Below, in pieces: positions 11,804-23,569 of a stretch of 64,000 nucleotides of DNA. Where the stretch lies: positions 27,829,192 through 27,893,191 of the forward strand of contig CM055097.1 in NCBI GenBank assembly GCA_029204225.1. The letters are read 5' to 3'. The position numbers were made by a program, and so were the translations under genes. The first letter of the stretch is position 1, and every line of letters starts with the position of its first letter. The notes beneath the pieces were generated by a model. It was not told where the DNA came from. It did not search any database and worked only from the letters and a program-made list of their open reading frames with translations. Source of the stretch: Diphasiastrum complanatum. Its lineage: Eukaryota > Streptophyta > Lycopodiopsida > Lycopodiales > Lycopodiaceae.

Positions 11804-11820
11804 TGGCGTCGTTGCCGCTT
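11804..11820 (+). other. Gypsy-1 primer-binding site, tRNA-Asp type
   Basis: TGGCGTCGTTGCC begins two bases after the LTR end. It matches the complement of the 3' end of plant tRNA-Asp (TGGCGCCGTTGCC) at 12 of 13 bases, but the downstream GGGGA is lost. Confidence 0.8.
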
Positions 11821-12659
11821 TTTAAGTATTTTCTACCTAGCTTCTTCTCTTTTTTCTTTTTGTTTTTTTACTTCCGTGCTATATGCTTGCTTGTATGCTT
11901 GTCTCTATCTACCAACAAACAACACGCGTTGTCTCTCCAGGTCCTACACGAGCTGCGGAGCAACTTCTTCAACCGGGGGGAAGCAACAAAAGAGTCAACT
12001 TGGGCATTTTCTTCAAAAGAAGTGACTTAAGTGACCTTTTTCACAACCAAAAAGGTATATCAGAATTCGCCAGCCTGTTTGCAGCCTTAACAGATCCTGA
12101 TCTTTCATTTTATCACCTCCACGAATTCTGACAACGACTAGATTTTGAGAAAACAGCCTGATATACTGTCAAAATCCCTTATTTCTCATCCAAATCTTTG
12201 TCCTAGAATTTGTCGGCTTCACTGAGGCTAGATCTCATTAAAGATCAGTCCTCCAGCAGCTCCCGAATTCTATCTCAGAGATTTTGCCCATTTATTGTCA
12301 AAACATCATATTTTTTTTTTCATATTCTCTATCTGCCAGTAAAACCTCTCTGTTAGAATTCGCCATCTAGCCTAAGAATTTATTCTTAAAGAGCACAATT
12401 TCCCTGTCCTATCCGCGAATTCTGAAACTCCAATTTTTTTTCAGAAAATCTAAAAAAATCACTATTCTGACATTCAAAACTCCTTTTCAAAACTCGCGAG
12501 TATTACAACTAGATTTATCTGCATTTCCACGATTTCTCAGCCTATTCGCGAATTCTATTACGATCAGAAAGACCAGTTTTTGTCCTACAATATCCATTCT
12601 GCAAGCAAACTGCTCTTTTACCAAGTACAGTACTGTCCTGCTCATCTATATTCTGCATC
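11821..12659 (+). other. Gypsy-1 leader with repeated GCGAATTCTG motif
   Basis: No gene is recognised in this untranslated leader of about 840 bases. Variants of CGCGAATTCTG, or its complement, recur at about 12062, 12120, 12264, 12355, 12414, 12545 and 12712. The same motif family reappears between integrase and the aORF (18800-19160). Confidence 0.7.
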
Positions 12660-14160
12660 ATGTCTCATGACTGTGCTGAATCTTCTAATTCGACTCCTCC
12701 ACGACTAGAACGACGAATTCCACGTATCGATGCACCAAAGTACGATGGCGAATCTGACCCAGTCCGATTTCTCCAAGACTTTGATAATGCATGCCGTTTT
12801 TTATGGAGATACTTTTGAAATTGAAAAGCTTCACCTATTTTCCATGGTACTTTATGGCACCGCCAAGGAGTGGTACTTGAATCTCGAAGCTCCTTATCTT
12901 GCTTCTTGGACCACCCTCAAGGACGCTCTCATCAAGGGTCTCAAACCATCCAAACTGACTCAAAGCCCGTTCATTCAAATTACTCATATGAAGATGCGTC
13001 ACGAAGAGTCTGTCTGAAACTACATTGAGCAATTTAAACGTCTCAAAGTAGAATGCATTGATGAAAATATCACCAAACGAATGGCCATAAAACTATTCTT
13101 AGTTGGATTACCAAAAAACATCTGCCATGAACTCAAACTAGTTGACCTTTATGATCAAATTAAAGATGTGATGACCGATGCTATCTGTGAAGAAGACGAA
13201 GGTTCCAACGGCTCATTACATTCGCCGCGTCCATTTACATTTACTTTACTTTATGCATAAGCAGGCCTTGGGCCCTTTTTTATTCATTAGTGACACTTAG
13301 ACTATATGGTTGGCCTTTGGCCTTATTATTCATTATTATGCCATTTGGACATATTACTGGAGAGTGGGGGCCTTCTTGGAGGGCGCACTATTTTCCCTCC
13401 CAGTTGGGCCCATGACTTTGACCATCATGAAAAGAAATCTAAGAATCCAGACTGTCCTAATCACCCGAAGTTAAAAAAAATTGCTCAGTCTTATGAACTT
13501 CTACATCAAATGGAAATCTGGCAAAAAGCTCAACAATCTCATATGGATAAACTCACTGCCGATTTCCAAACCGCCATGAAACAGATTGCTGAGAAATCCT
13601 TTCCAGCAAGGGAAAATGTCTGGTGTCCAATCTGCTCATAGCATCACACTGCTAATGAATGCCCTCAATTGCGAAATCATTTTCCAGCAGCCACTAGACC
13701 TACCATCTATCGAGCTTACCGCCCTTACCCGCCACAACAACTTGTGCCACGACCAGGGGTTTACCAATCGCGACCACCTGCACCAAATCAATACCAATCC
13801 CCATGACAACAGTTTGTTGTTAACCAACCTACCCCACAAAACGCTATCCATTATCTTGATCCGAATGCCATCGATCCGGCCACCTACTATGTGAAAGACA
13901 ATACTCAACCACATTACTCTACTGAAACGGTTGTTTATTATACCTATGATTCTAATGCTCAACCAGTGGATCCCAATGCCCAAGCTTACAATCCAAACCA
14001 AGCTGTCTTTGCCGCACATCAACTGCCCGCAATATGAGAATGTTTTATCTGTGTACGTAATCATCCTAGTATTCGTTGCCCAGATAAACTTCGCTTTTCC
14101 CAACTTGTGAAAACTGTGGTATTGAACATCACGTGAAGGACTGCCCATCCCGATCTAAGC
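12660..14160 (+). pseudogene. Gypsy-1 gag
   Basis: Gag forms the particle that packages the element RNA. The start at 12660 gives MSHDCAESSN and then RRIPRIDAPKYDGESDPVRFLQ. After a frameshift near 12800 the capsid region continues (LYGTAKEWYLNLE, SWTTLKDALIKGL, then NYIEQFKRL after a stop at 13015, and LFLVGLPKNICHELK). A GC-rich stretch at 13245-13420 holds two imperfect 50-bp GGCCTT repeats and looks like an insertion. Downstream are three zinc-knuckle motifs: CPICS-HHTANECP (13627-13670), CFICVRNHPSIRCP (14041-14083) and CGIEHHVKDCP (14114-14147). Several stops make it non-functional. Confidence 0.88.
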
Positions 14161-14559
14161 CAGCCGCTCCTATCTGTTTAGTGCAAGTAGAAACCTTACC
14201 AATTGAAACACATCTTGCTTGGGTCTCGACTCGGGCACAAATCCAACGCCAAGCCCCTACACTTGCACCCAGCAACACTCCGATAGTTTACCCTCACCCG
14301 TCTGAAGAAATTCGGCTGCATCATGAGTATCGCCAGCAAATCCGCAATGCCAACCAACAATCTTCCTCTTCCCAAAAAGTACCTCCCAGCCCTTTGAAAG
14401 CAAAACCCTTGAAGGTACCAAAGTTTGGGGAGATCTACTACAAGACAATGTCACTCTTTCCTTCCATGTACTTTGGAAGCATGCTGGCCAGTGGAACAAC
14501 AGATCCAATCCAATACCACCACCACTATTGACGAGTTGCCTGAAATGCCCTTACATCTA

Positions 14560-15270
14560 ACCAATCCACTCAGTGAACAAGAAAACATCAAAATCCCAGC
14601 TACCCACCATCAATCTTGTGAAGTTTTAGCAGTAATCGATGGAGGTTCCGGGGTTAATATCATTTCCACATCCCTCATGATGAATGGAATCTGAACGACA
14701 AGCTAGCCAAACCTACTTGTCAGCTTTGGATGGCTGATCAAAGTGTGGTCCGACCTACCGGTTTCCTTTCGCACATGTTGATTAAACTAGGAGGTCTCAA
14801 GTTTTTTGTTGATCTCGTAGTACTTGATATTTCTAATAATGCCTATTCTTATGAATTACTACTTGGTCGTCCGTGGCTCACCAGTGCACGAGTTGTTCAT
14901 GACTGGAGCGAAGGCCGAGTCACTTCTAGCAATCGTGACAGTTCTGTCACCATTGACTCAACGGGTAAACTCAAACCTGCACACATCCATGACGAGGGAT
15001 TCTCAACCACCAACTCTGTATTTGAGCCATACCAGTCCAGCCACGAAAAAGGTCATTATGTTAAATCTACTGATATCATAAACTGGAGTCACAGTCTAAC
15101 TACCATTGATTGTGTGAATGCCGATTACTGTGCTCAGCATCAGGATAATTGTACCTCTCCACACCTAATGGATCACGACCAATTACCTGATCTGGATACA
15201 CCTATCATCAATGTCAATTTTACTGATATTCTTCCACACCATGATGAACTGCTAAATGTTGCATAGCTAC
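14560..15270 (+). pseudogene. Gypsy-1 protease
   Basis: The aspartic protease active site appears as VIDGGSGVNIIS, with the catalytic Asp codon at 14638-14640. A frameshift or stop near 14693 follows. The frame at 14730-15266 then carries MADQSVVRPTG, the conserved YELLLGRPWL block (about 14855) and a Ser/His-rich tail that ends at a stop. The protease matures the gag-pol polyprotein. A linker with Pro-rich stretches (15330-15758) separates it from RT. Confidence 0.82.
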
Positions 15271-15904
15271 CTACTAATGAATCGGACGATTTACTCATTG
15301 ATGACGAGAACGTCTTACGAATTCAGAATTTGCCAGAAGATATGGACATTTCTGATCTTCAAATCCTCAACTATATAGAAGCACTCCCACCTAGGACCTA
15401 TCCGCAACATGCTTCCAAGGTGGAACCAGTTGCCAAGGTTGCAATTAAAAAACCTGAGACAAAATTCTACCATCCCAAATGCCCACACTATCCATGGGAT
15501 CTCTATGAGGAGGAGACTATCTTTCAAATAGATGACGAGATCCTCCATGACATACCAATTGTCCCTCATCCACACACACCTCCACCACCAAAACCTCAAC
15601 CATGTGGTCACACTATGAAAGAGAAAATGAAAAACCCACTTCAAATTCAACCACCGGGTGACCTCACCATTGTTCAAAAAATTCCTGAGATTGCCTCTAG
15701 TCCTACACCAATCCCCAATAGATTCCAAGCCCCATCCCGGCAAGAGAAAGGCCCATGATATTCCTGCATACTTTAAGTACTATATGATCGAGGATATCAC
15801 AATCCAATTGCCCCAAGCTCAACGTGAGCCAACTAGTAATTCACCTTATAAAGGCCCTGCACAAACCATAACCCTTTCCCTGAGTGAGCCAAATGAAACC
15901 AACG

Positions 15905-16920
15905 AATATCTTGTCCACGTCGGATCTCCTCTCAATCGCGAACAACGCAGACGGCTTGAAAAGCTCCTGCGAAAATATCGACATATCTTTGTCTGGACCT
16001 AAAAGACATGAAAGGCATCTCACCCCAAGTAGCTGTGCATCGTATCCCGCTTAAACCGAGTGCGAGACCCACAGCGAGTCGTCCATACAGATGCAATCCC
16101 ATCTATAAGGCCAAGATCAAAGAAGAATTACAACGCCTCTTAGATGCGAGATTTATCTATGAAATTGAGCATACTGAGTGGGTCTCTCCAATTGTCATCG
16201 TCCCAAAGAAAAATGAAAAACTCCGCATCTGTGTTGATTTTAAGAAACTTAACGCCGTCACTGAACGTGATCATTTTCCATTACCTTTCGGAGAATCCAT
16301 CTTAGAAAGTCTAGCAGGAGATGAGGCTTACTCCTTCTTAGATGGCTTTAGCGGATACAATATGATCCAAATTGCTGAAGAAGATCAACACAAAACCACA
16401 TTTGCCACAGAATGGAGAACCTTCTGCTGAAAGTCATGCCCTTTGGTCTCTGCAATGCTCCTAGGACCTTCCAACATGTTATGCAAGCGGCCTTTTCTCA
16501 GTAGAGGGGCGATACCTTAGAAGTTTACTTGGACAATTTAGGTGCACATTTTGAAAAAATACGCCATCTGTCTGTGCTCAAATTTCTTTTTATCCAATGC
16601 CAACGCTTCGACATCTCTCTCAATCCTGAAAAATGCCAGATTTGGGTAACCCATGATATTGTGTTAGGACACATTATCTCATGAAATGGCATTGCCACTG
16701 ACCCTGAAAAGATTCGTATCATTCAAAATCTACCGGAACTGCATACGATACGTGAAGTTTACTCCTTCCTTGGCCACGCCAACTACTATCGGTGCTTTAT
16801 TTTCAATTTTGCTAACAAAGCATGCTTAATCTACAAAGTAGTTGTAGTTCCCAAATGGACGGATGAACAACGCGTCGTCTTTAATCAACTCAAAGAAGCC
16901 CTTACCACTACACCCATCCT
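15905..16920 (+). pseudogene. Gypsy-1 reverse transcriptase
   Basis: RT copies the element RNA into DNA. The domain starts with REQRRRLEKLLRKYRHIFVW. After a stop at 16000 come HRIPLKPSARP, WVSPIVIVPKKN, RICVDFKKLN and FLDGFSGYNMIQI (about 16337-16375). Next is TTFATEWRTF, with a frameshift near 16425 into FGLCNAPRTFQHVMQAAF. The catalytic YxDD box reads Tyr-Leu-Asp-Asn (16526-16537): the second Asp is replaced by Asn. The more distal LNPEKCQIWV and SFLGHANYYR motifs are recognisable. Stops and the active-site change make it inactive. Confidence 0.9.
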
Positions 16921-17230
16921 CCGGGCTCCTGATTTTTCTAAAGAATTCCATGTGCATACCAATGCATCCAAGTATGCCATTAGAGCAGTGCTCACCCAAC
17001 CGGGAGAATTCAAAAAGGACAATTGATTCCTGCTGAAGTCAATTATACCACTATCGAACGCGAAGCCTTGGCAATGGTATATGCGGTTCAGAAGTTTCAC
17101 CATTATCTTCTAGAAAAAGTCTTTGTGTTCTTCACTGATCATCAAGCGCTGTTGTATCTCATCAACAAGACGTGCACCACAGGCCGTATTACTAGATGGA
17201 TCCTATTATTGCGATAATTTGAGTTTAGAA
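16905..17230 (+). pseudogene. Gypsy-1 RNase H
   Basis: The N-terminal strand reads ILRAPDFSKEFHVHTNASKYAI, with Asn (16961-16963) where the catalytic Asp is expected. Frameshifts precede the second half: NYTTIEREALAMVYAVQKFHHYL and FFTDHQALLYLINK (17040-17170). RNase H removes RNA from the replication intermediate. Confidence 0.85.
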
Positions 17231-17232
17231 TC

Positions 17233-18600
17233 ATGGTTCGTAAGAGAGTTCAGCATTTTTTAGCAGACCATCTATCCCGAATCTCTAACATTCCTACCCC
17301 TTATCAAGGCGTCAACGATGATTTACCAGATGCAATCCTTTTCCAAGTTGACTCTACACCTGTATGGGCTAAGGAAATTACCAAATATTTAACTTCAAGG
17401 CAGATGGATCCTTCCTTCTCTAAAACTGAACAACGTGCGTTGGTTTTTAAAACTAAACCCTATACGTTAATCGCAGGACAACTCTACAAGCAAGGGTTAG
17501 ATGGAATTATATGACGATGTCTTACTGAAGGAGAAATACCCTCTGTAATTTCTCTCACTCATGAAGGTATTGGTGCTGGCCATTTCTCTTCTGAAACAAC
17601 TGCTAAGGAAATCCTCTTAGCCGATTTTTGGTGGCCATCACTCTTCAAGGATACGCATAATTACACTAAGGCTTGTGATGTCTGCCAATGCACCAAACGC
17701 TTTCAAAAAACAGACTACATGCCTCTACACCCTGTAACCACTGATCAAGTTTTCCAAAAATGGGGAATTGATTATGTCGAACCTGTTAGTCTTGCTGCTT
17801 GACACAAACAATCTCGTTACATCATAGTAGCTACGGACTACTGCACCAAATGGGTTGAAGCAAGAGCTATTCGCAATGCTGACGCTCGTTCCACTGCCAA
17901 ATTTCTCTATGAACATGTTATAGTTCGGTTCGGATGTCCTCTAGAGCTTATCAGTGATAGGGGTACACATTTCCTTAACTCTGTCATAGCAGATCTTCTT
18001 TTCAAATTTTTTGTGGTACATCGCAAAGGTTTCCCATACTATCCACGCTGCAATGGCCAAGTAGAATCCACCAATAAAATCCTATGTGGCATTCTCACCA
18101 AAACAGTCGAATCCAACCGATCTGATTGGGAACTCAAACTCCATGCTGCTCTCTGGGCTTATCGCACTACCCCGAAGCGAGCTACAGGCTTAACCCCCTT
18201 CCAGCTCACATATGGTCAAGAAACCGTTACGCCTGTGGAATTCCATATTCCCTCCCTTCGAGTAGCCTACAACCTTGAGCTCGATACTCCTTAGAATCTA
18301 GCAAATAGGTTATTCCATCTGGAGCAACTTTGTGAAACACGACGGATCAGCATCCATGCTCAACAAGTCCACAAACGACGACAAAAAGCATGGCATGATC
18401 GATCATTGAAACTTAGAGATTTCCAGGTGGGCGATAAGGTCCTGCTATACCAGGCCAAAGCCTTCAAAGACAAACTGAAATTTTCGGGCCAAGGACCTTA
18501 CGTCATTAAAAAATCTTTGCCTCTGGATATGTCCAACTCCAAACCCTTCAAGGCGATATCCTCGACACTGTGATCAATGGGAGTCAACTGAGAAAGTACA
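17233..18600 (+). pseudogene. Gypsy-1 integrase
   Basis: Integrase inserts the cDNA. The HHCC zinc domain is present as HEGIGAGH (about 17550-17575) and CDVCQ (about 17671). All three catalytic acids survive: Asp at 17770-17772 (WGIDYV), Asp at 17956-17958 (SDRGTHF) and Glu at 18064-18066 (NGQVEST). Asp and Glu are separated by the canonical 35 residues. The C-terminus has WAYRTTPKRATGLTPFQL, LRDFQVGDKVLLY and the GPY motif. No chromodomain follows. Stops at about 17512, 17802 and 18292 break the frame, although the core domain is otherwise the best preserved part of pol. Confidence 0.92.
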
Positions 18601-18609
18601 ACGAACCCT

Positions 18610-19230
18610 ATTTTTATCTTGATATGTATTAGCTGTTTTCTTTCCTACTGTTTTTCTTTCTTTTTATTGTTTGCATGCCATTTCAAAAACATTTTTGCTG
18701 TGCCTTCTTGTTCCACCCATCAAGATACTATCAGATCAACAGTCTTCTCTGAGAAAACCACAAAAGTCATTTGTTTCAGAAGAAATTTTTTCACAACATC
18801 TCAGATAGAATTCGCCTGATCCCTTTTTTACATAGCACGATCCATTTTTGGCCTCCGCGAATTTTGTCTCAGATAAAAAAATGTCTAAACATAGAAAAAT
18901 GTAGTTTTATTCATGAGATATCCATCTTCAGATTCGCAGACAATTCGCTGCAGCTCAAATTGATCCTCACAATTTCTCTGCTATCTCTGCAAATTCTGAT
19001 CAGACACATTTTTGCACTGTCAGACATTTGTTCTCTTTTGGCATGAAAAAATTTCTTACAAAAATTTGCGGGCCCTCAGAACGTTGTTTCAAAATTCGCA
19101 ACCATCCTTACAAAATCGTGGACACTGAGGACGATTTCTAGGTGAAGTTGCGAATTTCTGCCAAAAAAATCTATATATAGTCCTGCACCTTCTCTCCACG
19201 AGTTCATATTAGATTTCTGCTCTCGAGTTC
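18610..19230 (+). other. Gypsy-1 non-coding stretch between integrase and aORF
   Basis: No conserved protein is seen. AATTCGC/GCGAATT motifs occur at about 18806, 18855, 18934, 18945, 19091 and 19146, resembling those in the leader. The TATA-like TCTATATATAG at about 19170 lies some 60 bases upstream of the first aORF Met and could drive or mark an aORF transcript. The homologous copy at 29263-29360 retains it. Confidence 0.55.
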
Positions 19231-22200
19231 ATGCCAAAAAAAATCTCAAAATTTTTAAAATTCTCAGAGCAATCTAAAATCACTACTATCATGGCTTCTC
19301 ATGATTCCTCGCTTAGCTTGCATCGTCGTAAAACCCCTTGTCCTTATTCAGGGGATATAGTCATGATCTATCTTAAGAATTACGCCCAGCAGCTCACACA
19401 GGCCAAGGATATCCCCACCAACCTTGGCTTTGCTCTGACACTTTTCCGGGACTAGCAGAGTGAGAGCCTCATCCGAGCAACCTACTCCATCTATTCTAAT
19501 GAGTTCCAAAATTTCCAGATTACATCCAAGACTGGCAGTTATTCTATTATCAACGTCTCTCCGGGGGATCTTCAAAGTGTTGGCTTTCCTAATCTCGGAG
19601 AGACAATCCATGGCAAAGGCACCAGTTATGATGCCAAGTACTTCACCAAGTTTCTGACGGACGATGACAAAACCATTGCCCAAACCAACAACGGGATCGC
19701 TATTCGACTCATCACGGATCCCCATCTATGGGCCGCCTCAGAGATCCTCGTCACCATGGCCGCAGTACATACCACCAAGATAGATCGCATCCCACCAAGC
19801 GATCTCTTCTCTTTGACCCTCACCATGGACGATCCCACTCAAAATTACAAGTGGGCTGAGAAGGTAGCAGAGAAGTTGTGCGAAGCTCTGAAAGCCCGCA
19901 AACCAACTACCAAATGTGGGTATCTCCTCCACATGTTGGTCATCAAACAATTGGAATCTAGGGTGGTTGCTGCCATCAAGGAGCTGGATAATGTTTATCA
20001 AAAAAGCGAGCCACCCCCCAACCAACAGCAGACCCGGTCTCACCAGCGCCACCTACTAAGAAGCAAAAGGGGAAGGCAATCAACACAGAAGTCCATGTTC
20101 CACATGACATTCTATCCAGCAATATCGGGGTGGAATATGCTGAATCCGGAGGGAGCCTTAAACCATCTCAGGTCCCAAAGGAGGTCCTAGAGCAGTAGGC
20201 GGCCTTACTGTCCAACAACACTGACAAGCAGTAGCAGACAGCTCCGGAACGGCAGGCACTTCCGGCTTTGATCCTATGGGCGTGATTCCGTCCACACAGA
20301 CAATCTCCTCTCCATCACTTGCTCTCACACTCCCACCACCACCCCCACCATTTACTACCACCTCCACACCCTCACTAACTCTCAACATGGGCTTCATCAC
20401 TTCCACACTTCCACAAAAGCCCTCACCTGTACAAATCTCCACCCTACTTGACTCCACAGTCAATGTAGATGATTTAGCATTACAATTACTAACTGCACTT
20501 CCATCAACCATTGTCATCACTCACCCAATCCAACAATCTCCGCCACGCAGTATCTCCCCACCCCTCAATCCACAATCACCCCCACCTGTCTTTCATACAC
20601 CTCTGTCTAGCCCTGCTCCTGATTTTCTACCATTTAACCCAATTTTGTATCCTACCTACACACGCACCCTCCCTGACATTGGTCCTTGGGAGCAACTACC
20701 CCTTGCAGTCCAAAAAGCGGTATGGTTGGTGAAGCTCCAATACAATCTATTCGGCACCCTAGGGGGACAGTATACTATGCGGCAATTCGACGATGGTGCA
20801 TGGGAGGCCTGCAAAAAGAAAAAGCAAGGCTGGAGGAGGAAAACAAAAAACAACAGCTGCAGATCCAGAACCTAAAAAACTATAATCAACAACAACAACA
20901 AATGCTACTCCACCTCCAAAACCAGCTCCAACTGAAGGTATCCAACATGTAGCAAACCATTGATACCCTCAAAGCCGAAAAGGATGAGGCTATAGCAGAT
21001 TCACAAGCAGCACGTTTCACTATGAAGGAACAGTTGGAAATGGTGGACTTCAACGACTTCGCACCACCAGCTATTCTTGAGGGAACTGCCATTCCAGTGG
21101 TGGCCTATCAAACGCTGGCCCAAAAGCTGAAAGCCACGACGGAGCAACACTCAAAATTACAACAATCATACATTGCTTCCGTCGAGGCCCTAAACCAGCA
21201 CATAGCCACCCTGGAAGAACACTTAAAGGCTGCTGCCCAGTCAACCCCATCGGTTCATGCAGAGCATGCCCAATTCCATGATTCGGGACACCACTTTGAT
21301 GGACCAGATTGTGGAGATGGAGCAGGATTCCAACAGCCTCCTCTTGCAACTCAAAGCTCTGCATTTCAAGGCCAACCTCTGGGGCAAGGAGCTCAAACAC
21401 CAACCAATCCATCGGGCTCTGGGAGTACCAGCTCCCAACATTATCTTTTTCTTTCCACCGCTTCTAACCCTCTCGACACCACTAACCCCACCTTCATTCC
21501 ACGACAATTTTTTCCTGAGTCACAAAGAATTGCAGAAGCTAACCCCTCGCCTCCTCTCTCTCCTGAACGCGATCCACAAACTGAACATGAGACTGCCTCA
21601 AAAGCACCAACCATCCGGCACAGAATCACGCCCACAGAACCAAGCAAGGAGTTGTGCGTCTCTCAAGAGTTTGCAAAGAAATATTCAACAACGAAAGACC
21701 GAGATGGCTACATACTGCCAGATTTGGACCAGTGTCAGACACATAAAGCAGCATTCAAACTCCTGGATCCACAACCTCTCTGGTGTCATCAGCTCTTCCT
21801 GCAAAGTAAGACCTCAATGGCACGGTATCTCGAAGCTCCCTCCTACATGCGCACCAATCCTTATTACTATCCAGTAGCAAGGCGAGAACCGTTTCCTGCC
21901 ACCAAGGTCAAAAATAGAATCTTTTGGTCTAAACTCACAAGCGTGGATATCGGCAACTTAGCCGAAGACATGGTCACCAACTGTCGAGTATTCTACTAGA
22001 AGCACCATGGCAATCCTGATCGCGATGTCAAATATTTTGCGGATAATTGCGGCCTGGTGGCATTTCTGGCAAAACTCAGAGATTTTTGGGATCGAGGGTT
22101 ACCCCCAATCGCCCTTGATATCAATAAACCCTTGCGCACGCAAGATGACCATATCAACATTGCAAGGCTCTATTATCGCGCTGCACTCACTTCCGCCCTG

Positions 22201-22419
22201 CACGTTGATATGGTGGAGCTATGGAAAACCCATAACTTTCTCCAGGGTATGCTCCATTATTACAAACCCATGTCTTTTCTAAACAAATTACGGTGGCAAA
22301 TGATGGAGGGCATCGACACGACAATCTACCACTCTCAACAGCAACGGTCTCGTCTCCAAGAAGCACAAAAGATCCAGGACGAAAAGGCGTCGATTGGTAT
22401 GGGACCACCAATACAATAA
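19231..22419 (+). pseudogene. Gypsy-1 additional ORF (aORF) after integrase, unknown function
   Basis: About 1,060 codons lie between integrase and the polypurine tract in the sense orientation. I recognise no family. Part 1 (19231-20010) is an open frame with one TAG (19453) and looks globular (SGDIVMIYLKNYAQQL, YFTKFLTDDDKTIAQTNNGI, DPHLWAASEILVTMAAVH). A frameshift at the C-run 20014-20019 leads to a basic KKQKGK patch. Part 2 (20276-20810) is Pro/Thr/Ser-rich. Part 3 (20815-21230) is a Gln/Glu/Leu-rich coiled coil (KARLEEENK, QQQMLLHLQNQLQ), with TAG at 20950 where the inverted copy has CAG. After a Gln/Ser/Pro linker, part 4 (21640-22419) is an alpha-helical-looking domain (YLEAPSYMRTNPYYYPVARR, VAFLAKLRDFWDRGLPPI), with TAG at 21997. 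No signal peptide or membrane span is evident, so an envelope protein is not supported. Four copies occur in this window. Confidence 0.7.
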
Positions 22420-22431
22420 GGAGGGGGATAA
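22419..22431 (+). other. Gypsy-1 polypurine tract
   Basis: The tract AGGAGGGGGATAA lies immediately before the 3' LTR. It also overlaps the end of the aORF stop region. Confidence 0.85.
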
Positions 22432-23230
22432 TGTTAGCAACTGTGCTAACACCCAGAAAATAAAAAAGAAAAAAATAAAACTCCGTGGCATGTGTTTTGT
22501 AAGACCACGTATCCATGGCATGTGTTTTGTAAGTCCATGAGTAGAAGCTTAAATAATGATAAAAAAGCTTAAACTTAGATTTAGAACTTAGACTTAGGAA
22601 ACTTAAGGTTAGAAATATTTTATCTTAAGTTTTACTAAGTTAAGAAATTTGAAGTTCTAAATCCTAAGCTAGAAGTTCTAGAAAGACTAGAAACAGATTA
22701 GTCCCATAAGTTAGTAGATACTTATGGAAGACCCTCCTTGCCATAAAAGGAGAGATATTTGCATTGTAAATGACACTTTTGAGATTAAGCTATCTTGCTC
22801 TCTATTTTGGAGAATTATCATTCTATTTCATTTGTGTTCCCTTTGGAAAGCTGCATAGCTTGAGGGAAGGTGCTCGGGCCCCCTCTTGCCTCCTTTTCAT
22901 CGGTTTTATTATGGCATGTTCATTATTGCTTATTTGCTTAGTATTTGCCGCAATCTCGTTTTATTACCCTTTGGGTGTTAATCTAGGATTTAGTCTAATC
23001 ACCTTGCTAGTTGGGTAAGCCTTAGTAAGGTTTTGTATTTTGTCATCTCAATTAATTTCATTTTTGTTTCAAGCACTAGTTGGGTAAGCCTTAGTGCTTC
23101 ATCATTGTTTTATTTTCATATTTCCGTTGAAGCTTGTTGTAGAAACTTAAAAAGTGGATGAATCTCTACATCCCTATACTACACCCGTAACTAGATCTAG
23201 CCACCACACGAACTAGAAATACTTCCAACA
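22432..23230 (+). repeat. Gypsy-1 3' LTR
   Basis: The 799-bp LTR has TGTTAGCAAC...TTCCAACA ends. It is the partner of the 5' LTR, minus about 20 bases. Its inverted duplicate at 35552-36350 has exactly the same length and differs by only a few percent by eye. Confidence 0.92.
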
Positions 23231-23243
23231 AATGCAAAATTCG

Positions 23244-23340
<97 letters not shown>

Positions 23341-23488
23341 ACACTTAACACTATCTATTCAAACACTTATCTTTCCTCTCTTCACTTTTCTTTCACAGAA
23401 ATATATAAAACAAAGTTTATTTTTCAAAAAAGAGCAAAACATAAACTCCAAAAGCTTTCCATATCTTCAAGCATATGCCTACACTCCA

Positions 23489-23569
<81 letters not shown>

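Larger units (their letters stand above)
10984..23230 (+). mobile_element. Gypsy-1: full-length Ty3/gypsy element with 3' aORF
   Basis: The 12,247-bp element is bounded by LTRs beginning TGTTAGCAAC and ending TTCCAACA. Target-site duplication is AATGT on the left and AATGC on the right. The unoccupied target (AATCAATGCAAAA) occurs in neighbouring units of the island, which confirms the insertion site. Order: 5' LTR, tRNA-Asp-type primer site, leader, gag, protease, RT, RNase H, integrase, non-coding stretch, aORF, polypurine tract, 3' LTR. Absence of a chromodomain, the primer type and the coding region after integrase suggest the Athila/Tat side of plant gypsy elements; this assignment is inference. 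All coding regions carry stops or frameshifts, so this copy cannot move by itself. Confidence 0.92.

Noticed and set aside
19231-22419. aORF as a retroviral-type envelope gene
   Set aside because: No signal peptide, membrane-spanning segment or furin-like site was seen; position alone is not enough.
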